Shown here piece by piece: positions 53,841-64,000 of a DNA stretch of 64,000 nucleotides. Location of the stretch: the NCBI GenBank assembly GCA_964036665.1, contig OZ038532.1:12914537-12978536 (forward strand). Reading direction: 5' to 3'. The DNA is from Gordius sp. MW1 (taxonomy: Eukaryota; Nematomorpha; Gordioida; Gordea; Gordiidae). The translations under genes were made by a program, and so were the position numbers. The notes beneath the pieces are model-generated. The model was not told the origin of the DNA and did not search any database. It saw nothing but the letters and a program-made list of their open reading frames with translations. How positions within the stretch are numbered: position 1 is the stretch's first letter; each line of letters starts with the position of its first letter.

Positions 53841-56800
53841 TTACTTTTATATATTTTTTCATGCTCTTTCACATAGAATCGAAAAAAATAAATATTTTTA
53901 CCTCAAAATTTTTCACATATTTTTCTTTCAACCGTATTCATCCGATGAAAGTTGTCGTTTTCAGACGTGGTTTCTATGATCCCAAGTAAAAATTTATCAG
54001 AATCTAAAAAGTATTACTTTGAAATCATGATCGCATAGAGCCATTTTCAAAAATTAAGCACTCACGTTGCGATACAACAAACTAATCGCAACAATAAAAC
54101 GTTGTCTTATGTCAAAATGAATAGTTCTGGCAGCTTAAAACCTCTTTTCGGAAGTAAATCGAGGATAATAGGATTCTCAAATTGGCTTACTTTTATATAT
54201 TTTTTCATGCTCTTTTACATAGAATCGAAAAAAATAAATATTTTTACCTCAAAATTTTTCACATATTTTTCTTTCAACCGTATGCATCCGATGAAAGTTG
54301 TCGTTTTCAGACGTGGTTTCCATGATAAAAAGTAAAAATTTATCAGAATCAGAAAACTACTACCTTGAAATCATGATCGCATAGTGCATTTTTGAAAAAT
54401 TAAGCACTCACGTTGCGATACAACAAACTAATCGCAACAATAAAACGTTGTCTTTTGTCAAAATGATAGTTCTCGCAGCTTAAAACCTCTTTTCGGAAGT
54501 AAATCGAGGATAATAGGATTCTCAAATTGGCTTACTTTTATATATTTTTTCATGCTCTTTCACATAGAATCGAAAAAAATAAATATTTTTACCTCAAAAT
54601 TTTTCACATATTTTTCTTTCAACCGTATGCATCCGATGAAAGTTGTCGTTTTCAGACGTGGTTTCCATGATAAAAAGTAAAATTTTATCAGAATCAGAAA
54701 ACTATTACTTTGAAATCATGATCGCATAGTGCATTTTTGAAAAATTAAGCACTTTGTTGCGATACAACAAACTAATCGCAACAATAAAACGTTGTCTTTT
54801 GTCAAAATGATAGTTCTCGCAGCTTAAAACCTCTTTTCGGAAGTAAATCGAGGATAATAGGATTCTCAAATTGGCTTACTTTTATATATTTTTTCATGCT
54901 CTTTCACATAAAATCGAAAAAAATAAATATTTTTACCTCAAAATTTTTCACATATTTTTCTTTCAACCGTATGCATCCGATGAAAGTTGTCGTTTTCAGA
55001 CGTGGTTTCCATGATAAAAAGTAAAAATTTATCAGAATCAGAAACCTATTACTTTGAAATCATGATCGCATAGTGCATTTTTGAAAAATTAAGCACTCAC
55101 GTTGCGATACAACAAACTAATCGCAACAATACAACGTTGTCTTTTGTCAAAATGATAGTTCTCGCAGCTTAAAACCTCTTTGCGGAAGTCAATCGAGGGT
55201 AATAGGATTCTCAAATTGGCTTACTTTTATATTTTTTTACGCTCTTTCACATAGAATCGAAAAAAATAAATATTTTACCTCAAAATTTTTCACATATTTT
55301 TCTTTCAACCGTATTCATCCGATGAAAGTTGTCGTTTTCAGACGTGGTTTCTATGATCCCAAGTAAAAATTTATCAGAATCTAAAAACTATTACTTTGAA
55401 ATCATGATCGCATAGAGCAGTTTTCAAAAATTAAGCACTCACGTTGCGATACAACAAACTAATCGCAACAATAAAACGTTGTCTTTTGTCAAAATGATAG
55501 TTCTCGCAGCTTAAAACCTCTTAGCGGAAGTAAATCGAGGATAATACGATTCTCAAATTGGCTTACTTTTATATATTTTTTCATGCTCTTTCACATAGAA
55601 TCGTAAAAAATAAATATTATTACCTCAAAATTTTTCACATATTTTTCTTTCAACCGTATGCATCCGATAAAAGTTGTCGTTTTCAGACGTGGTTTCTATT
55701 ATCCCAAGTAAAAATTTATCTGAATCAGAAAACTTTTACTTTGAAATCATGATCACATAGTGCATTTTTGAAAAATTAAGCACTCACGTTGCGATACAAC
55801 AAACTAATCGCAACAATAGAACGTTGTCTTTTGTCAAAATGATAGTTCTCGCAGCTTAAAACCTCTTAGCGGAAGTCAATCGTGGGTAATAGGATTCTCA
55901 AATTGGCTTACTTTTATATATTTTTTTACGCTCTTTCACATAGAATCGAAAAAAATAAATATTTTTACCTCAAAATTTTTCACATATTTTTCTTTAAACC
56001 GTATTCATCCGATGAAAGTTGTCGTTTTCAGACGTGGTTTCTATGATCCCAAGTAAAATTTTATCAGAATCTGAAAACTATTACTTTGAAATCATGATCG
56101 CATAGAGCCATTTTCAAAAATTAAGCACTCACGTTGTGATACAACAAACTAATCGCAACAATAAAACGTTGTCTTATGTCAAAATGAATAGTTCTGGCAG
56201 CTTAAAACCTCTTTTCGGAAGTAAATCGAGGATAATAGGATTCTCAAATTGGCTTACTTTTATATATTTTTTCATGCTCTTTCACATAGAATCGAAAAAA
56301 ATAAATATTTTTACCTCAAAATTTTTCACATATTTTTCTTTCAACCGTATGCATCCGATGAAAGTTGTCGTTTTCAGACGTGGTTTCCATGATAAAAAGT
56401 AAAAATTTATCAGAATCAGAAATCTATTACTTTGAAATCATGATCGCATAGTGCAGTTTTCAAATATTAAGCACTCACGTTGCGATACAACAAACTAATC
56501 TTAACAATAAAACGTTGTCTTTTGTCAAAATGATAGTTCTCGCAGCTTAAAACCTCTTTTCGGAAGTAAATCGAGGATAATAGGATTCTCAAATTGGCTT
56601 ACTTTTATATATTTTTTCATGCTCTTTCACATAGAATCGAAAAAAATAAATATTTTTACCTCAAAATTTTTCACATATTTTTCTTTCAACCGTATGCATC
56701 CGATGAAAGTTGTCGTTTTCAGACGTGGTTTCCATGATAAAAAGTAAAATTTTATCAAAATCAGAAAACTATTACTTTGAAATCATGATCGCATAGTGCA

Positions 56801-57167
56801 TTTTTGAAAAATTAAGCACTTTGTTGCGATACAACAAACTAATCGCAACAATAAAACGTTGTCTTTTGTCAAAATGATAGTTCTCGCAGCTTAAAACCTC
56901 TTAGCGGAAGTAAATCGAGGATAATAGGATTCTCAAATTGGCTTACTTTTATATATTTTTTCATGCTCTTTCACATAGAATCGAAAAAAATAAATATTTT
57001 TACCTCAAAATTTTTCACATATTTTTCTTTCAACCGTATGCATCCGATGAAAGTTGTCGTTTTCAGACGTGGTTTCTATCATCCCAAGTAAAAATTTATC
57101 AGAATCTGTAAACTATTACTTTGAAATCATGATCGCATAGAGCCATTTTCAAAAATTAAGTACTCAC
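51309..57167. repeat. Array block G: trimer repeats and copied segments
   Basis: This block has 17 monomers. It holds the second and third occurrences of a 1034 bp trimer and the second copy of the 4479 bp duplication. Near 56136 a monomer with GTTGTGAT joins to one with ATGTCAAAATGAATAG. No gene or foreign DNA was seen. Confidence 0.85.
54214..55689. repeat. Duplicated block, 4479 bp offset, copy 2
   Basis: Partner of 49735-51210. It has GAAACCTATTAC near 55042 where copy 1 has GAAAACTATTAC. It ends where CCGATAAAAG and TTCTATTATCCC appear in place of CCGATGAAAG and TTCCATGATAAA. Confidence 0.8.
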
Positions 57168-57311
57168 GTTGCGCTACAACAAACTAATCGCAACAATAAA
57201 ACGTTGTCTTTTGTCAAAATGATAGTTCTCGCAGCTTAAAACCTCTTTTCGGAAGTAAATCGAGGATAATACGATTCTCAAATTGGCTTACTTTTATATA
57301 TTTATTCATGC

Positions 57312-58344
57312 TCTTTCACATAGAATCGAAAAAAATAAATATTTTTACCTCAAAATTTTTCACATATTTTTCTTTCAACCGTATGCATCCGATGAAAGTT
57401 GTCGTTTTCAGACGTGGTTTCCATGATAAAAAGTAAAAATTTATCAGAATCAGAAAACTATTACTTTGAAATCATGATCGCATAGTGCATTTTTGAAAAA
57501 TTAAGCACTCACGTTGCGATACAACCAACTAATCGCAACAATAAAACGTTGTCTTTTGTCAAAATGATAGTTCTCGCAGCTTAAAACCTCTTTTCAGAAG
57601 TAAATCGAGGTTAATAGGATTCTCAAATTGGCTTACTTTTATACATTTTTTCATGCTCTTTCACATAGAATCGAAAAAAATAAATATTTTAACCTCAAAA
57701 TACACATATTTTTCTCTGAACCGTATTCATCCGATGAAAGTTGTCGTTTTCAGACGTGGTTTCTATGATCCCAAGTAAAAATTTATCAGAATCTGAAAAC
57801 TATTACTTTGAAATCATGATCGCATAGTGCATTTTTGAAAAATTAAGCACTCACGTTGCGATACAACAAACTAATCGCAACAATAAAACGTTGTCTTTTG
57901 TCAAAATGATAGTTCTCGCAGCTTAAAACCTCTTTGCGGAAGTCAATTGAGGGTAATAGGATTCTCAAATTGGCTTACTTTTATATATTTTTTTACGCTC
58001 TTTCACATAGGATCGAAAAAAATAAATATTTTTACCTCAAAATTTTTCACATATTTTTCTTTCAACCGTATGCATCCGATGAAAGTTGTCGTTTTCAGAC
58101 GTGGTTTCTATCATCCCAAGTAAAAATTTATCAGAATCTGAAAACTATTACTTTGAAATCATGATCGCATAGAGCCATTTTCAAAAATTAAGCACTCACG
58201 TTGCGATACAACAAACTAATCGCAACAATTAAACGGTGTCTTATGTCAAAATGAATAGTTCTGGCAGCTTAAAACCTCTTTTCGGAAGTAAATCGAGGAT
58301 AATAGGATTCTCAAATTGGCTTACTTTTATATATTTTTTCATGC
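57312..58344. repeat. 1033 bp tandem duplication, left copy
   Basis: The unit repeats at 58345-59377. Markers at 1033 bp spacing are TTTTCAGAAG (57591/58624), AGTCAATTGAGGG (57941/58974), TTATACATTTTTTC and CATAGGATCG. The duplication is almost exactly one unit long: the sequence just before the left copy (TTTATTCATG, ATACGATTC) and just after the right copy (CTTTCAAAAAAG) do not match. Confidence 0.85.
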
Positions 58345-59377
58345 TCTTTCACATAGAATCGAAAAAAATAAATATTTTTACCTCAAAATTTTTCACATAT
58401 TTTTCTTTCAACCGTATGCATCCGATGAAAGTTGTCGTTTTCAGACGTGGTTTCCATGATAAAAAGTAAAAATTTATCAGAATCAGAAAACTATTACTTT
58501 GAAATCATGATCGCATAGTGCATTTTTGAAAAATTAAGCACTCATGTTGCGATACAACCAACTAATCGCAACAATAAAACGTTGTCTTTTGTCAAAATGA
58601 TAGTTCTCGCAGCTTAAAACCTCTTTTCAGAAGTAAATCGAGGTTAATAGGATTCTCAAATTGGCTTACTTTTATACATTTTTTCATGCTCTTTCACATA
58701 GAATCGAAAAAAATAAATATTTTAACCTCAAAATACACATATTTTTCTCTGAACCGTATTCATCCGATGAAAGTTGTCGTTTTCAGACGTGGTTTCTATG
58801 ATCCCAAGTAAAAATTTATCAGAATCTGAAAACTATTACTTTGAAATCATGATCGCATAGTGCATTTTTGAAAAATTAAGCACTCACGTTGCGATACAAC
58901 AAACTAATCGCAACAATAAAACGTTGTCTTTTGTCAAAATGATAGTTCTCGCAGCTTAAAACCTCTTTGCGGAAGTCAATTGAGGGTAAGAGGATTCTCA
59001 AATTGGCTTACTTTTATATATTTTTTTACGCTCTTTCACATAGGATCGAAAAAAATAAATATTTTTACCTCAAAATTTTTCACATATTTTTCTTTCAACC
59101 GTATGCATCCGATGAAAGTTGTCGTTTTCAGACGTGGTTTCTATCATCCCAAGTAAAAATTTATCAGAATCTGAAAACTATTACTTTGAAATCATGATCG
59201 CATAGAGCCATTTTCAAAAATTAAGCACTCACGTTGCGATACAACAAACTAATCGCAACAATTAAACGGTGTCTTATGTCAAAATGAATAGTTCTGGCAG
59301 CTTAAAACCTCTTTTCGGAAGTAAATCGAGGATAATAGGATTCTCAAATTGGCTTACTTTTATATATTTTTTCATGC
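58345..59377. repeat. 1033 bp tandem duplication, right copy
   Basis: Partner of 57312-58344. Differences seen are CACTCATGTTGCG near 58540 (CACTCACGTTGCG in the left copy) and GGGTAAGAGG near 58984 (GGGTAATAGG). The same three-monomer order occurs again in part near 60400-61100. Confidence 0.85.
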
Positions 59378-62103
59378 TCTTTCAAAAAAGAATCGAAAAA
59401 AATAAATATTTTTACCTCAAAATTTTTCACATATTTTTCTTTCAACCGTATGCATCCGATGAAAGTTGTCGTTTTCAGACGTGGTTTCCATGATAAAAAG
59501 TAAAATTTTATCAAAATCAGAAAACTATTACTTTGAAATCATGATCGCATAGTGCATTTTTGAAAAATTAAGCACTTTGTTGCGATACAACAAACTAATC
59601 GCAACAATAAAACGTTGTCTTTTGTCAAAATGATAGTTCTCGCAACTTAAAACCTCTTAGCGGAAGTAAATCGAGGATAATAGGATTCTCAAATTGGCTT
59701 ACTTTTATATATTTTTTCATGCACTTTCACATAGAATCGAAAAAAATAAATATTTTTACCTCAAAATTTTTCACATATTTTTCTTTCAACCGTATGCATC
59801 CGATGAAAGTTGTCGTTTTCAGACGTGGTTTCCATGATAAAAATTAAAAATTTATCAGAATCAGAAAACTATTACCTTGAAATCATGATCGCATAGTGCA
59901 TTTTTGAAAAATTAAGCACTCACGTTGCGATACATTAAACTAATCGCAACAATAAAACGTTGTCTTTTGTCAAAATGATAGTTCTCGCAGCTTAAAACCT
60001 CTTTTCGGAAGTAAATCGAGGATAAGAGGATTCTCAAATTGGCTTACTTTTATATATTTTTTCATGCTCTTTCACATAGAATCGAAAAAAATAAATATTT
60101 TTACCTCAAAATTTTTCACATATTTTTCTTTCAACCGTATGCATCCGATGAAAGTTGTCGTTTTCAGACGTGGTTTCTATCATCCCAAGTAAAAATTTAT
60201 CAGAATCTGTAAACTATTACTTTGAAATCATGATCGCATAGAGCCATTTTCAAAAATTAAGCACTCACGTTGCGCTACAACAAACTAATCGCAACAATAA
60301 AACGTTGTCTTTTGTCAAAATGATAGTTCTCGCAGCTTAAAACCTCTTTTCGGAAGTAAATCGAGGATAATACGATTCTCAAATTGGCTTACTTTTATAT
60401 ATTTTTTCATGCTCTTTCACATAGAATCGAAAAAAATAAATATTTTAACCTCAAAATACACATATTTTTCTCTGAACCGTATTCATCCGATGAAAGTTGT
60501 CGTTTTCAGACGTGGTTTCTATGATCCCAATTAAAAATTTATCAGAATCTGAAAACTATTACTTTGAAATCATGATCGCATAGTGCATTTTTGAAAAATT
60601 AAGCACTCACGTTGCGATACAACAAACTAATCGCAACAATAAAACGTTGTCTTTTGTCAAAATGATAGTTCTCGCAGCTTAAAACCTCTTTGCGGAAGTC
60701 AATTGAGGGTAATAGGATTCTCAAATTAGCTTACTTTTATATATTTTTTTACGCTCTTTCACATAGGATCGAAAAAAATAAATATTTTTACCTCAAAATT
60801 TTTCACATATTTTTCTTTCAACCGTATGCATCCGATGAAAGTTGTCGTTTTCAGATGTGGTTTCTATCATCCCAAGTAAAAATTTATCAGAATCTGAAAA
60901 CTATTACTTTGAAATCATGATCGCATAGAGCCATTTTCAAAAATTAAGCACTCACGTTGCGATACAACAAACTAATCGCAACAATTAAACGGTGTCTTAT
61001 GTCAAAATGAATAGTTCTGGCAGCTTAAAACCTCTTTTCGGAAGTAAATCGAGGATAATAGGATTCTCAAATTGGCTTACTTTTATATATTTTTTCATGC
61101 TCTTTCACATAGAATCGAAAAAAATTAATATTTTTACCTCAAAATTTTTCACATATTTTTCTCTGAACCGTATTCATCCGATGAAAGTTGTCGTTTTCAG
61201 ACGTTGTTTCCATGATAAAAAGTAAAAATTTATCAGAATCAGAAATCTATTACTTTGAAATCCTGATCGCATAGTGCATTTTTGAAAAATTAAGCACTTT
61301 GTTGCGATACAACAGACTAACCGCAACAATAAAACGTTGTCTTTTGTCAAAATGATAGTTCTCGCAGCTTAAAACATCTTTGCGGAAGTCAATCGAAGGT
61401 AATAGGATTCTCAAATTGGCTTACTTTTATACATTTTTTTACGCTCTTTCACATAGAATCGAAAAAAATAAATATTTTTACCTCAAAATTTTTCACATAT
61501 TTTTCTTTGAACCGTATTCATCCGGTGAAAGTTGTCGTTTTCAGACGTGGTTTCTATGATCCCAAGTAAAAATTTATCAGAATCTGAAAACTATTACTTT
61601 GAAATCATGATCGCATAGAGCCATTTTCAAAAATTAAGCACTCACGTTGCGATACAACAAACTAATCGCAACAATAAAACGTTGTCTTATGTCAAAATGA
61701 ATAGTTCTGGCAGCTTAAAACCTCTTTTCGGAAGTAAATCGAGGATAATAGGATTCTCAAATTGGCTTACTTTTATATATTTTTTCATGCTCTTTCACAT
61801 AGAATCGAAAAAAATAAATATTTTTACCTCAAAATTTTTCACATATTTTTCTTTCAACCGTATGCATCCGATGAAAGTTGTCGTTTTCAGACGTGGTTTC
61901 CATGATAAAATAAAAATTTATCAGAATTAGAAAACTATTACTTTGAAATCATGATCGCATAGTGCATTTTTGAAAAATTAAGCACTCACGTTGCGATACA
62001 ACAAACTAATCGCAACAATAAAACGTTGTCTTTTGTCAAAATGATAGTTCTCGCAGCTTAAAACCTCTTTGCGGAAGTCAATCGAGGGTAATAGGATTCT
62101 CAA

Positions 62104-62171
62104 CTATAATAAATTTCGAAATTTAATATATAATTATATAATAGTGTTTTATTAGCTTCGGACAATCACCC
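62104..62171. other. Non-satellite insertion in one monomer
   Basis: Between CTCAA and CTTATTTTTATATA, 68 bases unrelated to the satellite replace the usual ATTGG, lengthening this monomer by 63 bp. An equally exact reading is two insertions, 47 bases at 62104-62150 and 16 bases at 62159-62174, on either side of ATTAGCTT; that octamer matches the ATTAGCTT variant of the neighbouring monomer near 60727. The first part is very AT-rich and holds a 16-bp palindrome. The end, CGGACAATCACCCCTT, is more G+C-rich than its surroundings. I see no coding sequence and no target-site duplication. Origin is unknown: a small mobile-element remnant or filler DNA from break repair are both possible. Confidence 0.85.
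62110..62125. other. 16-bp perfect palindrome inside the insertion
   Basis: TAAATTTCGAAATTTA reads the same on both strands. It is absent from the satellite monomer. It could be a hairpin or cruciform seed, or part of a foldback element end. AT-rich sequence makes such palindromes fairly easy to meet by chance, so function is not implied. Confidence 0.8.
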
Positions 62172-63776
62172 CTTATTTTTATATATTTTTTTACGCTCTT
62201 TCACATAGAATCGAAAAAAATAAATATTTTTACCTCAAAATTTTTCACATATTTTTCTTTCAACCGTATGCATCCGATGAAAGTTGTCGTTTTCGGACGT
62301 GGTTTCCATGATAAAAAGTAAAAATTTATCAGAATCAGAAAACTATTACTTTGAAATCATGATCGCATAGTGCATTTTGAAAAATTAAGCACTCACGTTG
62401 CGATACAACACACTAATCGCAACAATAAAACGTTGTCTTTTGTCAAAATGATAGTTCTCGCAGCTTAAAACCTCTTTGCGGAAGTCAATTGAGGGTAATA
62501 GGATTCTCAAATTGGCTTACTTTTATATATTTTTTTACGCTCTTTCACATAGAATCGAAAAAAATAAATATTTTTACCTCAAAATTTTTCACATATTTTT
62601 CTTTCAACCGTATGCATCCGATGAAAGTTGTCGTTTTCAGACGTGGTTTCTATCATCCCAAGTAAAAATTTATCAGAATCTGAAAACTATTACTTTGAAA
62701 TCATGATCGCATAGAGCCATTTTCAAAAATTAAGCACTCACGTTGCGATACAACAAACTAATCGCAACAATTAAACGGTGTCTTATGTCAAAATGAATAG
62801 TTCTGGCAGCTTAAAACCTCTTTTCGGAAGTAAATCGAGGATAATAGGATTCTCAAATTGGCTTACTTTTATATATTTTTTCATGCTCTTTCACATAGAA
62901 TCGAAAAAAATTAATATTTTTACCTCAAAATTTTTCACATATTTTTCTCTGAACCGTATTCATCCGATGAAAGTTGTCGTTTTCAAACGTGGTTTCTATG
63001 ATCCCAAGTAAAAATTTATCAGAATCTGAAAACTATTACTTTGAAATCATGATCGCATAGAGCCATTTTCAAAAATTAAGCACTCACGTTGCGATACAAC
63101 AAACTAATCGCAACAATTAAACGTTGTCTTATGTCAATGAATAGTTCTGGCAGCTTAAAACCTCTTTTCGGAAGTAAATCGAGGATAATAGGATTCTCAA
63201 ATTGGCTTCCTTTTATATATTTTTTCATGCTCTTTCACATAGAATCGAAAAAAATAAATATTTTTACCTCAAAATTTTTCACATATTTTTCTTTCAACCG
63301 TATGCATCCGATTAAAGTTGTCGTTTTCGGACGTGGTTTCCATGATAAAAAGTAAAAATTTATCAGAATCAGAAAACTATGACTTTGAAACCATGATCGC
63401 ATAGTGCATTTTTGAAAAATTAAGCACTCACGTTGCGATACAACACACTAATCGCAACAATAAAACGTTGTCTTTTGTCAAAATGATAGTTCTCGCAGCT
63501 TAAAACCTCTTTGCGGAAGTCAATCGAGGGTAATAGGATTCTCAAATTGGCTTACTTTTATACATTTTTTTACGCTCTTTCACATAGAATCGAAAAAAAT
63601 AAATATTTTTACCTCAAAATTTTTCACATATTTTTCTTTCAACCGTATGCATCCGATGAAAGTTGTCGTTTTCAGACGTGGTTTCCATGATAAAAAGTAA
63701 AAATTTATCAGAATCAGAAAACTATTACTTTGAAATCATGATCGCATAGTGCATTTTTGAAAAATTAAGCACTCAC

Positions 63777-64000
63777 GTTGCGATACAACAAACTAATCGC
63801 AACAATAAAACGTTGTCTTTTGTCAAAATGATAGTTTTCGCAGCTTAAAACCTCTTAGCGGAAGTCAATCGAGGGTAATAGGATTCTCAAATTGGCTTAT
63901 TTTTATATATTTTTTTACGCTCTTTCACATAGAATCGAAAAAAATAAATATTTTTACCTCAAAATTTTTCACATATTTTTCTTTGAACCGTATTTATCCG
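63777..64000. repeat. Partial satellite monomer at right edge
   Basis: The last GTTGCGAT begins at 63777, and 224 bases of a further monomer follow before the window stops at GAACCGTATTTATCCG. The copy shows TTAGCGGAAGTCAATCGAGGG and TTTACGCTC. The array shows no sign of ending here. Confidence 0.95.

Larger units (their letters stand above)
57168..63776. repeat. Array block H: right part of array
   Basis: This block has 19 monomers plus a 63 bp insertion. It is enriched in GTCAATTGAGGG, CATAGGATCG, TTCTATCATCCCAAG and AAAATACACATATT types. Near 59386 the sequence CTTTCAAAAAAGAATCG replaces CTTTCACATAGAATCG. The last monomers use CAACACACTAATCG and TTTTCGGACGTGG. No gene was seen. Confidence 0.85.
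1..64000. repeat. Satellite DNA array, ~345 bp monomer, whole window
   Basis: The same ~345 bp unit recurs head to tail in one orientation across the window. Landmarks found in nearly every copy are GTTGCGATACAAC, GCAGCTTAAAAC, CACATAGAATCG, TTTTCACATATTTTTCT, GTTGTCGTTTTCAGAC and GAAATCATGATCGCAT. Starts at 305, 649, 993, 1337, 1682, 2027, 2373, 2715, 3061, 3406, 3751, 4096, 4440, 4786, 5130, 5473 and 5818 give lengths of 342-346 bp. The interval 305-63777, less a 63 bp insertion, divides into 184 complete monomers. Composition of a typical copy is about 30% G+C. No unique flanking DNA is present at either edge, so the array extends beyond the window on both sides. Such arrays usually form constitutive or centromeric heterochromatin; that role is inferred here. 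I do not recognise the family. Confidence 0.98.

Noticed and set aside
59380..59400. CTTTCAAAAAAGAATCG as a second foreign insertion
   Set aside because: It changes only a few bases and adds one; a local substitution is simpler.
685..63355. About 55 open frames of 60-93 codons, almost all on the + strand
   Set aside because: All lie inside the satellite monomer, repeat with it, shift frame with one-base indels and lack any recognisable domain. They are treated as repeat by-products, not genes.
1..64000. CRISPR array
   Set aside because: Regular repetition is present, but the unit is ~345 bp with no short repeat/unique spacer alternation and no cas genes.

Overview
The window is one uninterrupted satellite DNA array. 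A monomer of about 345 bp (342-346 bp in the 16 copies I measured one by one) repeats head to tail in a single orientation from the first base to the last. Using the first base of the motif GTTGCGAT as monomer start, the first start is at 305 and the last at 63777. That interval divides into 184 complete monomers, plus a partial copy at each edge. A representative monomer I counted by hand has 104 G+C in 345 bases (30%). I found no gene, rRNA, tRNA, CRISPR array, recognisable transposon or array boundary. The many 60-90 codon open frames are by-products of the repeat.

The organism is almost certainly a eukaryote: at least 64 kb of AT-rich tandem repeat with a monomer near twice a nucleosome repeat is typical of pericentromeric, centromeric or subtelomeric heterochromatin. 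An insect or another invertebrate with an AT-rich genome would fit, but I do not recognise the family and cannot name a species.

Layout: 1-5817 holds mixed monomer types, some recurring every three or four monomers. 5818-15465 is a patchwork of duplicated 0.85-1.5 kb blocks. 15466-25467 is largely a two-monomer (690 bp) higher-order repeat, with one cassette present four times. 25468-34080 contains a near-perfect 4134 bp (12-monomer) tandem duplication. 34081-57167 carries other subfamilies and several three-monomer (about 1034 bp) duplications. 57168-64000 has another 1033 bp tandem duplication and the only non-satellite DNA in the window, a 63 bp net insertion near 62104-62174.

Sequence variation is organised. 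Linked alternative segments define monomer subfamilies, shared variants recur at whole-monomer distances, and at least one monomer (20642-20986) looks like a crossover product. Each intact monomer has an 8-bp perfect inverted repeat (GTTGCGAT, 11 bp spacer, ATCGCAAC), the best candidate for a protein-binding or structural element. All coordinates of duplicated blocks were found by eye, so their edges are approximate to tens of bases.
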